In this document: positions 8,165-16,367 of the stretch, one piece after another | Position numbering within the stretch: the first letter of the stretch is position 1 | Layout: each line of letters starts with the position of its first letter | Assembly (NCBI RefSeq): GCF_011734195.1 | Contig: NZ_JAANTH010000002.1 | Span: forward strand, 992,001 to 1,056,000 | DNA: 64,000 nucleotides | Direction of reading: 5' to 3' | From: Halobacterium sp. R2-5 | GTDB lineage: Archaea > Halobacteriota > Halobacteria > Halobacteriales > Halobacteriaceae | The notes under the pieces: model-generated | Seen by the model: only the letters and a program-made list of their open reading frames with translations | The model's database searches: none | Told to the model about the DNA's origin: nothing | Program-made: the position numbers and the translations under genes

Positions 8165-9160
8165 ATGACCGCGAAGACTCCCGGGCGACCGATCGGACGG
8201 CGGCGATTCGTGCAGGCCACGACGGCGCTCGCCGTCGGCGGCGCGGCACTGACGACCGCACGCCCCGCGCGAGCGCAGTCCGAGACCGACCTCGAAGCGT
8301 GGTTCGAGAACGTCTCGAACTACGACGGCGTCGTCGACGAGCGCGGCGCGAGCACGGTCCCCGTCGCGGTCGGCGCGTCCGGAAACGGCGGCGGGTTCGC
8401 GTTCGGTCCGGCCGCCGTCCGCGTCGACCCCGGGACGACGGTCCGCTGGGAGTGGACCGGCGACGGCGGCATGCACAACGTCGCGGCGACCGACGACGCC
8501 TACGAGAGCGACCTCGTCGACGCCGAAGGTGAGACCTTCGAGTGGACGTTCGAGGCGGAGGGCGTGTCTCGGTACGTCTGCGTCCCCCACGAGGCGATGG
8601 GGATGAAGGGCGCGATTGTCGTCGGCGACGTGGACGTCGGCGTGGAGACGGCCGACCCCGAGTACGTCGCCCGAGAGCCCGACTACGGCGACTGGTTCGA
8701 CGGCGTCGAGGGCTTCGACGGGACGGTCGACGTGCGCGGCCGCGAGGAGGTCCGCGTTACCGTCGCCGGCGGCGGCTCCGGCGCGTTTTCGCCGCCGGCG
8801 GTCCACGTCGACCCCGGCACCCGCGTCGTCTGGGAGTGGGACGGCGACACCGACCACGCCGTCGCAGCGGCCGACGGCAGTTACGAGAGCCCGGAGCAGG
8901 CGAGCGGCACGTGGGGGCTCGTCTTCGACGGCACGGGCGTCAGCAGGTACGCGAGCTCCGCGGACGCCGACGCGATGCGCGGGGCCGTCGTCGTCGGCGA
9001 CGTCTTCGGGAGCGTCCACGAGGTGTCGACGACGCAGCTCGGCGTGCTGGGCGCGGTCGGTGCGGCGCTGCTGTCGCCGCTGGCGTTCGCGGCCTTCCTC
9101 TGGTCGCGCGGCCCCGACCTGGACCGCCCGAAGCCGAGGCAGCCGCGACCCCGGCCCTGA
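8165..9160 (+). CDS. Tandem halocyanin-domain blue-copper protein, membrane-anchored
   Basis: A 331-residue exported protein. A twin-arginine signal (IGRRRFVQATTALAVGG) is followed by two halocyanin/plastocyanin-like domains and a C-terminal helix (about 290-312) that anchors it outside the membrane. Domain 1 has a full type 1 copper site: His104 (GMHNVAA), Cys139, His142 and Met147 (YVCVPHEAMGM). Domain 2 keeps a His at 231 (DHAVAA), but the Cys/His loop has become YASSADADAM, so it should not bind copper. Divergence from nirK implies electron delivery to nitrite reductase (inferred). The ATG at 8165 is chosen over a GTG at 8159. Confidence 0.9.
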   Translation: MTAKTPGRPIGRRRFVQATTALAVGGAALTTARPARAQSETDLEAWFENVSNYDGVVDERGASTVPVAVGASGNGGGFAFGPAAVRVDPGTTVRWEWTGDGGMHNVAATDDAYESDLVDAEGETFEWTFEAEGVSRYVCVPHEAMGMKGAIVVGDVDVGVETADPEYVAREPDYGDWFDGVEGFDGTVDVRGREEVRVTVAGGGSGAFSPPAVHVDPGTRVVWEWDGDTDHAVAAADGSYESPEQASGTWGLVFDGTGVSRYASSADADAMRGAVVVGDVFGSVHEVSTTQLGVLGAVGAALLSPLAFAAFLWSRGPDLDRPKPRQPRPRP

Positions 9161-9224
9161 CGCCGTCCGCTCGCGGAGACGCGACGCGTCGGCCGTTTGG
9201 CCGAACCCAACCCGTAGCGGCTGG

Positions 9225-10571
9225 CTACGCGAGCCCGTCGAACATCCGGTGGTAGTCCTTCGGTTTCACCGGGCCGTCGAGCAGCGGGTCGTCGGTCTCG
9301 TGCATCCACCGGCCGAGCTTCGAGCGGAGCCGCTCGCGGACCTGCGCGTACGCCACGTCGCGGGCGACGTTCTCCTGTTCGTCCGGGTCGGCTTCGAGGT
9401 CGTAGAGCTCCTCGTAGACGCGTGACGGGCGTCCGTACCGTCCGCGGACCTCACGGCCGGCGCGGCTCGCGTAGACGTCGTTCGGGAGGAACACCCGAGG
9501 GACGTGCCAGAACTTCCGGATGTACTTGTACCGTTCCGTGCGGACCGCACGCACCGGGTTGTAGGAGTCGTGCCACGTCATCTCCGCGAACAGCTCCTCG
9601 CGGGGGTAGTAGACGCGGTCGTCGAAGATGGGGAGGAGGCTGTGTCCGTCGAGATTCGCCGGCACGTCGCCAGCGACGAGGTCGAGCAGCGTCGGCAGGA
9701 CGTCGACGTTGCTCACGAGCTGCTCGGGGGCGGCTCCGGCGTCGATCTCCGGCGGGTACCGCAGTATCAGGCAGCCCTCGATGCCGGGGTCGTAGCAGGT
9801 GCCTTTCGCTCGCGGGAACGCGATGCCGTGCTCGGTCGTGAACACGACCACCGTGTCGTCGGCGAAGCCGGTGGTTTCGAGCGCGTCGAGAATCGTCCCG
9901 ACGGCGTCGTCGACGGCGGACACCATCCCGTGCATCGCCGCCAGGTCCTCGCGGACGCCCGGCTCGTCGGGCAGGTAGCTGGGGACGTCGACGCTGTCCG
10001 GGTCGTCGCCGTCGTAGCCGTCGCCGAACCCGTAGAGGACGTCGCCCTCCTCGTCGTCTTCGCCGGTCTCGATGCGGTGAGCTTCGAAGAAGCCGATTGA
10101 CGCGAAGAACGGCGACTCGATGCCGGTATCGAGGTACGACGTGACGATGTCCGCGACGTCCCGCGCGCGGTTGATGGAGTGGATCGCGGGTGAGACGTCC
10201 GCCGACAGCGACCCCGCCGTGTGTACTTCGTCGTAGCCGAGTTCGTCCGGCGTCTCCGTGATGTGCTGGAGGCCGAACAGGTGGGTCTCGTAGCCGTACT
10301 CGGAGAGCCGGTACGGGAGTATCTGCCTGGTGGTGAGCTCCCAGTCGGTGTGCGCGAGCCCGAGCAGCCCGTGGTTGTGCGGGTAGAGCCCGGTGAAGAG
10401 GCTGCCGCGGCTCGGCGAGCACTGCGGCGCGGTCGTGTAGTGGTTCTCGAACCGCGCGCCCTCTTCGGCCAGCCGGTCGACGTTCGGCGTCTCGACGTCG
10501 GCGCCGTAACAGCCCAGGTGCTGGCCGAGGTCGTGGCAGTGTACGACGACGACGTTCGGAGGCGGAGCCAT
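9225..10571 (-). CDS. Sulfatase family hydrolase
   Basis: A 448-residue alkaline-phosphatase-superfamily sulfatase. CSPSRGSLFTG at residues 51-61 is the sulfatase signature, whose Cys51 is the site of formylglycine formation in active enzymes. The N-terminal metal motif reads HCHDLGQHLGCYG, with His where many sulfatases have the first of two Asp residues, a pattern resembling N-sulfoglucosamine sulfohydrolase-like relatives. FTTEHGIAFPRAKG and the C-terminal ELYDLEADPDEQENVA are also family-typical. There is no signal peptide, so it is probably cytoplasmic. The ATG at 10571 starts MAPPPNVVVVHCHD. The substrate is unknown; no sulfate or maturase gene is adjacent. Confidence 0.88.
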   Translation of the reverse strand: MAPPPNVVVVHCHDLGQHLGCYGADVETPNVDRLAEEGARFENHYTTAPQCSPSRGSLFTGLYPHNHGLLGLAHTDWELTTRQILPYRLSEYGYETHLFGLQHITETPDELGYDEVHTAGSLSADVSPAIHSINRARDVADIVTSYLDTGIESPFFASIGFFEAHRIETGEDDEEGDVLYGFGDGYDGDDPDSVDVPSYLPDEPGVREDLAAMHGMVSAVDDAVGTILDALETTGFADDTVVVFTTEHGIAFPRAKGTCYDPGIEGCLILRYPPEIDAGAAPEQLVSNVDVLPTLLDLVAGDVPANLDGHSLLPIFDDRVYYPREELFAEMTWHDSYNPVRAVRTERYKYIRKFWHVPRVFLPNDVYASRAGREVRGRYGRPSRVYEELYDLEADPDEQENVARDVAYAQVRERLRSKLGRWMHETDDPLLDGPVKPKDYHRMFDGLA

Positions 10572-10772
10572 AACGACACTACGACGACGACGCCAATAAA
10601 TCACGTGACGGAACTGACACTCCCGGCCAGTGCCTGTTACTGGGGCGACGAGTCGACGCCTTCGGGGGCGCTGTCGACCGGCGTTCTCTCTCCGAACTCG
10701 CTCCCGCTCTTGCCGAAAAAGGAACACCCGTCCGAATGAATCTTCTTCACCGAACCCCCCGGTCTCAACAAG

Positions 10773-10782
10773 CTTATTAAAC
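10773..10782 (+). promoter_or_regulatory. TATA-like box of PEP carboxykinase gene
   Basis: CTTATTAAAC lies 23-32 nt before the ATG at 10805, in an AT-rich pocket. This spacing predicts transcription starting at or just before the start codon, so a leaderless mRNA. Confidence 0.55.
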
Positions 10783-10804
10783 TATCTCGCCGATTACAGC
10801 GTAA

Positions 10805-12319
10805 ATGGAACGGCTCAGCAGCGCCCCGAAGCCGGCGGACTACCCGGACCCGGAGACAGCCGAACACGTCACCTACAATCCCCCGCTGGAGGCACTCCGC
10901 GAGTTCTCCGCGCACGTCGAGACGACGACGGAGTACGGCTCGCCGTCGTACGTCAGCGACTACCGCTCGCGCAGCGCCGACCGGACCGAGAACGCCGTCG
11001 ACGCCGACTTCGGCGACGACGACCTCGCCGTCTTCGAGGACGGCCTCGACTGGGTGACCGACCCCGACAACGACGTCGTCTGCGTCGACCGCGTGGTCGG
11101 CCGCCATCCCGACGCCTCCTACGTCTGCCGGCTGTTCCTCCCCGAGGAGTACGGGCGCATCGCGCTCTCGTGGGCGAAGCTGCTGGAGCCCGCAGCGGGC
11201 GCCGACCCCGACTTCGTCACCGTCCAGGTCCCGGACGCCACCGACGAGCCGTGCATCCGCGTCGACCCCGAGACCGGCGTCACGACCGTGCTCGGCAGCG
11301 ACTACACGGGCGAGGCGAAGAAGTCCTTTCTGCGGCTGTTCATGCTGCGCGCGAAAGAACGGGGCGGGCTCGGCCTCCACGCCGGCAGCAAGCGCGTCAC
11401 CCTCGACGACGAGGACGGCCGCCGCGACGTCGGCCAGCTCTTCCTCGGACTCTCCGGGACGGGGAAGTCCACGCTGACGAGCCACGGCCTCTGGCTGGAC
11501 GACCCGGAGGGCGTGGAGATGATTCAGGACGACGTCTGCGGCCTGCTTCCTTCTGGGACGGTCGCGGGCAGCGAGGGCGGCGGCCTCTACATCAAGACCC
11601 TCGGACTCGACGCCGACGAACAGCCCGAACTCCACGGCGCCGCCACCGACGAGAGCGCGGTCCTGGAGAACGTCGCGGTCGACGACGACGGCGCCGTCCA
11701 CTTCGACGAGCCGCGGTACGGTCGCAACGCCCGCGCCGTCGTCCGCCGCGACCACCTCGAGAGTTCCGCTGACGACATCGACCTGGACCGCGTCGACCAG
11801 GTGTTCTTCATCACGCGCAACCCCCTGATGCCGCCTATCGCGAAGCTCAGCGACGAGCAGGCCGCCGTCGCGTTCATGCTCGGGGAGTCCATCGAGACCA
11901 GCGCCGGTGACCCGTCGCGGGTCGGCGAATCCATCCGCGTCGTCGGTACGAACCCCTTCATCGTCGGCTCCGAGGGCGAGGAGGGCAACCGCTTCCGGGC
12001 CCTCATCGACGACCTCGACGTCCAGTGTTACGTCATCAACACCGGCGCCGTCGGCACCGACGACCCCGTCGACGTCGGCGTCGAGGAGACCGTCGCCATC
12101 CTCGAAGGCGTCGCTCGCGGCACCGTCGAGTGGGAGCGCGACGACGCCGTCGACCTGACCGTCCCGAGCGACGTGCCGGGTATCGACGTCGAGCAGTTCA
12201 GCGTCCCGGACCGCGTCGAGGACTTCGAGGCCGCCCAATCTGAGCTCCGCGAGGAGCGGCTGGCCTACCTCGCGCAGTTCGACGACCTCGACGACGACAT
12301 CGTCGACGCGACGTACTGA
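10805..12319 (+). CDS. pckA: Phosphoenolpyruvate carboxykinase, ATP-type
   Basis: A 504-residue enzyme converting oxaloacetate and ATP to phosphoenolpyruvate, ADP and CO2: the entry step of gluconeogenesis, run when growing on organic acids or amino acids. The kinase-1a P-loop FLGLSGTGKSTLTS lies in mid-protein (about 217-230), followed by IQDDVCG (kinase-2 Asp pair) and YIKTLGL, with LMPPIAKL further on, as in ATP-dependent PckA. It is slightly shorter than bacterial PckA (about 530-540). It stands alone between convergent or divergent unrelated genes, with a clear leaderless promoter. Confidence 0.92.
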   Translation: MERLSSAPKPADYPDPETAEHVTYNPPLEALREFSAHVETTTEYGSPSYVSDYRSRSADRTENAVDADFGDDDLAVFEDGLDWVTDPDNDVVCVDRVVGRHPDASYVCRLFLPEEYGRIALSWAKLLEPAAGADPDFVTVQVPDATDEPCIRVDPETGVTTVLGSDYTGEAKKSFLRLFMLRAKERGGLGLHAGSKRVTLDDEDGRRDVGQLFLGLSGTGKSTLTSHGLWLDDPEGVEMIQDDVCGLLPSGTVAGSEGGGLYIKTLGLDADEQPELHGAATDESAVLENVAVDDDGAVHFDEPRYGRNARAVVRRDHLESSADDIDLDRVDQVFFITRNPLMPPIAKLSDEQAAVAFMLGESIETSAGDPSRVGESIRVVGTNPFIVGSEGEEGNRFRALIDDLDVQCYVINTGAVGTDDPVDVGVEETVAILEGVARGTVEWERDDAVDLTVPSDVPGIDVEQFSVPDRVEDFEAAQSELREERLAYLAQFDDLDDDIVDATY

Positions 12320-12372
12320 CGAAGAGAACTGTTCCGTCGGAACGGTAGTGGTGCGGTGCGGCCGCCCGCGGC

Positions 12373-13485
12373 TCAGAGGCCGGCTTCGTCCTCGATGGCG
12401 TCGGTGAGCGTCTCGATGCTGTCGACGGTGTGCTCGCCCATGTGCCCGATGCGGAACGTGCGCTCGCCGAGCGTGGAGCCGTAGCCGTTCGAGAACACCA
12501 TGTCGTACTCCTCGGAGACCGCCTCGATGGTCGCCGCGACGTCGATGCCCCGCGTGTTCTCGATGCAGCTCACGGTCTGGGACTCGTAGCCCTCCTCCGG
12601 GAAGACGTCGAAGTGCTCGCGCGCCCACTCGCGGGTGTACTCGGCCATCTCGCGGTGGCGCTGGTCGCGGGCGTCGTGGCCCTCCTCGAGCATGTGCTTC
12701 ATCTGCTTGCGGTACGCCAGCATCACGGGGATCGCGGGCGTCGAGTGCGTCTGGCCCTTGCGGTCGTAGTAGTCGAGCGAGCGCTGGAAGCCGCCGTACC
12801 AGGACGCCGACTCGGACTCGACTTCGCGCTCGTAGGCGTCGTCGCTGACGACGCAGACCGCGAGCCCCGGCGGCATCGCGAACGCCTTCTGGACGGACGT
12901 GAAGATGACGTCGATGTCGTGTTCGTCGATGTCGACGTAGTCGCCGCCGAGCGCGGAGACGGCGTCCACGACGAACAGCGTCTCCGGGTAGTCCGCGACC
13001 ACGTCACCGATCTCCTCGATGGGGTTGCGGACGCCGGTCGAGCTCTCGTTCATCACGCACGTCACGACGTCGTAGTCGGCGTCGTCGGCTTCCAGAGCGT
13101 CCCGGACGTCGCCGGGCTTGACCGCCTGCCCCCAGTCGTATTCGAGCGTGTCGACGTTCTTCCCGAGCCGTTCGGCGACGTTCGCCTGCCGCTCGCTGAA
13201 GCTCCCGCAGGTCGTCACGAGCACGTCCTCGTCGACGAGGTTCAGGAGCGCGCTCTCCATGAACTCCGTCCCGGACGCCGTCAGCACGATGACGTCGTTG
13301 TCGGTGCCGAGGAACGTCTTCGTGTCCTCCACGATGGTCGTGTAGAGGTCCGTCATCCGGTCCATGCGGTGGCCGAACATCGGCTGGCTCATCGCGTCGA
13401 GGACGTCCTCGCGGACTTCGGTCGGCCCGGGAATGTACAGCGTCTTGTCCGGGTAGTCCCCGGTGTACTCTCGTTTCTGGGTCAT
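12373..13485 (-). CDS. Alanine-glyoxylate/serine-pyruvate-type aminotransferase (PLP, fold I)
   Basis: A 370-residue class V-type PLP aminotransferase. It starts near YIPGPTEVREDVLDAMSQPMFGHR, the signature N-terminus of serine-pyruvate/alanine-glyoxylate aminotransferases. SALGGDYVDIDEHDIDVIFTS precedes the PLP lysine in SVQKAFAMPPGLA. FRIGHMGEHT near the C-terminus carries the substrate-carboxylate-binding Arg region. It likely transfers the amino group from Ala or Ser to glyoxylate or pyruvate; the exact pair cannot be told. It is convergent with pckA (53 bp gap), both being pyruvate/PEP-side metabolism. Confidence 0.87.
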   Translation of the reverse strand: MTQKREYTGDYPDKTLYIPGPTEVREDVLDAMSQPMFGHRMDRMTDLYTTIVEDTKTFLGTDNDVIVLTASGTEFMESALLNLVDEDVLVTTCGSFSERQANVAERLGKNVDTLEYDWGQAVKPGDVRDALEADDADYDVVTCVMNESSTGVRNPIEEIGDVVADYPETLFVVDAVSALGGDYVDIDEHDIDVIFTSVQKAFAMPPGLAVCVVSDDAYEREVESESASWYGGFQRSLDYYDRKGQTHSTPAIPVMLAYRKQMKHMLEEGHDARDQRHREMAEYTREWAREHFDVFPEEGYESQTVSCIENTRGIDVAATIEAVSEEYDMVFSNGYGSTLGERTFRIGHMGEHTVDSIETLTDAIEDEAGL

Positions 13486-13580
13486 GTGAGCGGTCGGATA
13501 CGGTCCAATTCAGGGCAGGACGGGATGTGTGTTTTGATTAGCGCATACTACGTCGCGACTCCTCGCGGCGGGCCTCGGCC

Positions 13581-14030
13581 TCAGATGACTTCGGGCTCGC
13601 TGACGGGTTCGGCGAACGCCACGGAGTCTTTCACGTCCGTGATCTCGACGTCGACGCGGTCGCCCGGCTGGGTGCCCGGCACGATGACGATGAACCCGCG
13701 CTCGACCTTCGCGATGCCGTCGCCCTGGTCGCCGAGCGTGTCGATGGTCACCGACCGGACTGACCCCTCCTCCACGGGCGGGTCGCGGCTCTGCCTGACG
13801 CTCGACGAGCGCGCGTCTGCCGACCGCGCGGTCGGCTCCTCGTCCGTCTCCGCCTCGGTGGCAGATTCGGCCGCGTCTGTCGGCGCGTCCAGCAGCGCCA
13901 CGCGGAACACGTCGCCCGCGTCGACCGAGTTCGCGACGGCGCCCTTCGGAATCGAGACGACGTACTCGTCGCCGCGGTCTTCGAGCTCGGCTTCGTAGAG
14001 CAGTCGGAGCGAGTCAGGAATAACAGGCAT
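13581..14030 (-). CDS. TRAM-domain protein with N-terminal haloarchaeal extension
   Basis: A 149-residue protein. The first ~50 residues (MPVIPDSLRLLYEAELEDRG..YVVSIPKGAVANSVDAGDVFRVAL) form a small domain common in haloarchaeal TRAM proteins. A low-complexity Ala/Glu/Ser linker follows, then a C-terminal TRAM domain (about 90-145: GSVRSVTIDTLGDQGDGIAK..GFIVIVPGTQPGDRVDVEI), an OB-like RNA-binding fold. Single-TRAM proteins are thought to act as archaeal RNA chaperones or translation-linked factors. The linker (residues ~52-85) is unusually long and disordered. Confidence 0.8.
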   Translation of the reverse strand: MPVIPDSLRLLYEAELEDRGDEYVVSIPKGAVANSVDAGDVFRVALLDAPTDAAESATEAETDEEPTARSADARSSSVRQSRDPPVEEGSVRSVTIDTLGDQGDGIAKVERGFIVIVPGTQPGDRVDVEITDVKDSVAFAEPVSEPEVI

Positions 14031-14217
14031 TGGTCGACGTTGCCGCGCCTCGCTAATGGAGATTGGGATATGTCGCGTGCGTTTACTGCCCGCGGTCCGG
14101 GACGCAGAACTCCCGAAATCCGGGGGGTCAGCTACCGGCGGCGACTCGGCGCCGGACGCCGCGACTGTCGGCGAAGCCACCACAAGAGCCTTGCCGGCCC
14201 GCTGAAAGCTGTCAGCT

Positions 14218-15213
14218 ATGGGTCGTGAACGAGTCCTCGCTGTCGGCATCGCGGTCGTCGTCCTCGCCGCTGCGGCGGTGATGGTCGCCGTTCCCGGCGT
14301 GTTCGCGGACGACGACCCCGAGGACGCTCGCCCGGGATACGCCGACATCGAGGAGGTGACGATCGCTACCGGTGAGGTCTCCGACGGGACAGTCACCCTG
14401 TCGGTGACGTCGTACCTCGACCACCGCGGCGGCACCTCGGAGAACGTCAGCGTGCTCGTCCGCGCCGTCGACCTCGAATCCGGCTTCGTCGAGGCGACCC
14501 GAGAGACCACCGTCAGCGACATCACCGGGGACCGCGAGGTCGCCGTCCCCACGAACGTCTCCGTCGCCCGCGAGGGCGGCTACCGCGTCGACGCCGTCCT
14601 GTACAGCGACGAGCGGCGCGTCGGCTCGGTCTCGAAGACCGTTCGCGGCGTCGGCACCGTGCAGGCCGGCGGTCGCGTCGCGTTCCACGAGTTCGCCGCC
14701 GGACTCCCGTCGGTCCAGTACTCGGTCGCCGACGCGGGTCCGAACCGGACGGCGCTGGACGTCTCGACGTACCTCACTAACAGCGGCGCCGAACCCGCGG
14801 GCCCCGTGGCCGTCGAGCTGGTCGTTCGGCAGGCGGACTCGAACATCGTGGCGTCCCGAACGACCGTCTCGGTCGCTGACGTCGGGCCCGGGGAGACGAT
14901 CGCGCCCAACGCGACGGTCACCGTGCCCGCGGGCTACAACTACTACCTCGACGCGGTCCTCCGGAAGGGCGGCGTCGTCGTGGACACGGCGCGCAGCGCG
15001 GCGAACCTCGACCCGCAGGAGCGCATCGAGGTCAACACGACCGTCGAGGACGTCGACCTCCGGGTGGAGGACTTCGAACGCACGGGCGGTCAAGAACAGC
15101 CGCGGCCGACCGGTGGCGGCGAGAGCGGCGGGGGCGTGCCCGGGTTCGGTCCGGGTGTCGCTGTCGCGGCGTTCGCGCTCGCGGCACTCGTCGCGCGGAG
15201 GACACGCTCATGA
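14218..15213 (+). CDS. Exported PGF-CTERM surface protein (DUF7490-like)
   Basis: A 331-residue secreted protein. It has an N-terminal hydrophobic signal (about 6-30), two repeated beta-rich domains of about 120 residues that each begin near 'V-T/S-x-Y-L-(D/T)-x-(R/S)-G' (VTSYLDHRGGTSENVSVLVR and VSTYLTNSGAEPAGPVAVEL), and a C-terminal tripartite sorting signal: Gly/Pro-rich spacer, VPGFG and hydrophobic helix, ending RRTRS. PGF-CTERM proteins are processed by archaeosortase A and lipid-anchored to the surface. NxS/T sequons suggest N-glycosylation. The DUF7490 call is from memory of the pattern. Its stop overlaps the next gene's start (ATGA), so the two are coupled. Confidence 0.8.
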   Translation: MGRERVLAVGIAVVVLAAAAVMVAVPGVFADDDPEDARPGYADIEEVTIATGEVSDGTVTLSVTSYLDHRGGTSENVSVLVRAVDLESGFVEATRETTVSDITGDREVAVPTNVSVAREGGYRVDAVLYSDERRVGSVSKTVRGVGTVQAGGRVAFHEFAAGLPSVQYSVADAGPNRTALDVSTYLTNSGAEPAGPVAVELVVRQADSNIVASRTTVSVADVGPGETIAPNATVTVPAGYNYYLDAVLRKGGVVVDTARSAANLDPQERIEVNTTVEDVDLRVEDFERTGGQEQPRPTGGGESGGGVPGFGPGVAVAAFALAALVARRTRS

Positions 15214-15503
15214 CCAGTAACGACTCCGACACACCACGGGCGGACTCGACGCGAACCGACGCACCGACAGACGACGGGCGTGACGTGCGCACCCTCCTGC
15301 TGAAGGGCGCACTGGTCGTGCTCGGCTTGCTCGCGGTCGTCGCGCTCTTCCAGTTCTACACGAGCGCGCTGTCGGCCATCGACCAGTGGATCGGCCGGGA
15401 GTACCGAGCGCTGTTCCGCGCCGCGTTCAACCTCGTCGTCCTGCTCGCCGCCGGCATCGGCATCTCGCTCGTCGTCCGCGAACTCACGGCGACGACGAGG
15501 TAG
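15210..15503 (+). CDS. Small membrane protein coupled to the surface protein
   Basis: A 97-residue protein with an acidic, Thr/Asp/Ser-rich N-terminal tail (1-28) followed by two transmembrane helices (about 31-54 and 68-90) separated by YTSALSAIDQWIGREYRALFRA. The start codon overlaps the stop of the PGF-CTERM gene by 4 bp (ATGA), implying translational coupling and a joint role at the membrane or surface. I do not recognise a characterised family. Confidence 0.72.
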   Translation: MTSNDSDTPRADSTRTDAPTDDGRDVRTLLLKGALVVLGLLAVVALFQFYTSALSAIDQWIGREYRALFRAAFNLVVLLAAGIGISLVVRELTATTR

Positions 15504-15539
15504 CCCTCGGGGCGTCGGTACCGGACGCGCTCAGCCCGC

Positions 15540-15960
15540 GGGCCCTGAATAGTACTCGAATTGTCTATTACAGAATGTCATATGAATATTGGTAGTTTAG
15601 TGTCGGCGAATCCGTCTTTAGAAGGCTATTCACATAAGAAAACAATCAGTAAAATCGGGGGTGGCCGCGGATGTCATCAACCAGAATGCCTAAACAGGGT
15701 ATAGGGGTGATAGAAGCGATAAAAGAGGGATTCGGTTTGTTCTGGAATCTGGTTCGGCCATCGAATATGGTTCAACCTGATGTGAGTGTAATTCCGGTGA
15801 ATACGCACTACAAGCCTGTATATCCTGGATTGCCTCGATATCACTCTGCTGGTTCCATGGGGCACACGTATAGATTATATATCATCCTCTGTACTGGGTG
15901 ATGTGCCAAACAAATCAAATCGTACCAAAATACAATATATTATAGCGAAATGAGCGAAAC
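15540..15960. other. AT-rich island without a confident gene
   Basis: This stretch is conspicuously AT-rich (for example TTGTCTATTACAG and AATACAATATATTATAGC) against GC-rich flanks. One plus-strand frame (15671-15901) could encode 76 residues beginning MSSTRMPKQGIGVIEAIKEG, with aromatic and Ile-rich, non-acidic content unlike haloarchaeal core proteins; I recognise no family. No terminal inverted repeats or transposase fragment were seen. It marks the left side of the catabolic region. Confidence 0.5.
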
Positions 15961-16367
15961 GGCGTCTACTCGACTCCACCGGCTTCTCCAGCCATCGCGC
16001 CAGACGAGAATAACGGAAGTACTGTTGTTATACTAGGGCCGGTGTCGTGAGTGACGGCCCGATCGGCATCTAGGTCGAGACGCGTTATCCATATACGAAC
16101 AGTGGAGGCGAGGGCCCGTCGAAGAGGTGGATGATAGCCCCCGGCGCGACGGATCGGTGTTCCAGAATCGGCCAAAGTGACGCCTCGCAACCGAGAGATC
16201 TTCGAATCGAGGGTGGCGAGGGGAGCGGCGGCTCGACGGCCGACGCCGCCCTCGTTCACTAATGTTGAACTCTCTTGTCGATCACTCCAGTATTCGACGC
16301 AGGAGTGAACAGGTTTCGGTATTACCAAACGACGCACTCCAGCTATCGAACGGCGCGTTCGATGGCG
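15961..16367. other. Non-coding stretch 3' of the first IclR gene
   Basis: About 400 bp with no recognisable gene. A 123-residue minus-strand frame (15966-16337) has no family resemblance and Arg-rich composition typical of chance frames. The only structured element noticed is the palindrome at 16315-16329. Confidence 0.4.
16315..16329. promoter_or_regulatory. 15-bp palindrome, copy 1 (TTCGGTATTACCAAA)
   Basis: Differs at one position (3) from the perfect palindrome TTTGGTA-N-TACCAAA. It lies 39 bp beyond the stop of the first IclR gene. Two further one-mismatch copies flank the second IclR gene (23570-23584 and 24556-24570). The size and symmetry fit IclR-family operators, which in E. coli IclR are also 15-bp palindromes. 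Confidence 0.5.

Noticed and set aside
15504-16367. Possible insertion sequence or tRNA in the AT-rich left island
   Set aside because: No transposase fragment, no terminal inverted repeats, no target duplication and no cloverleaf pattern were found by eye.
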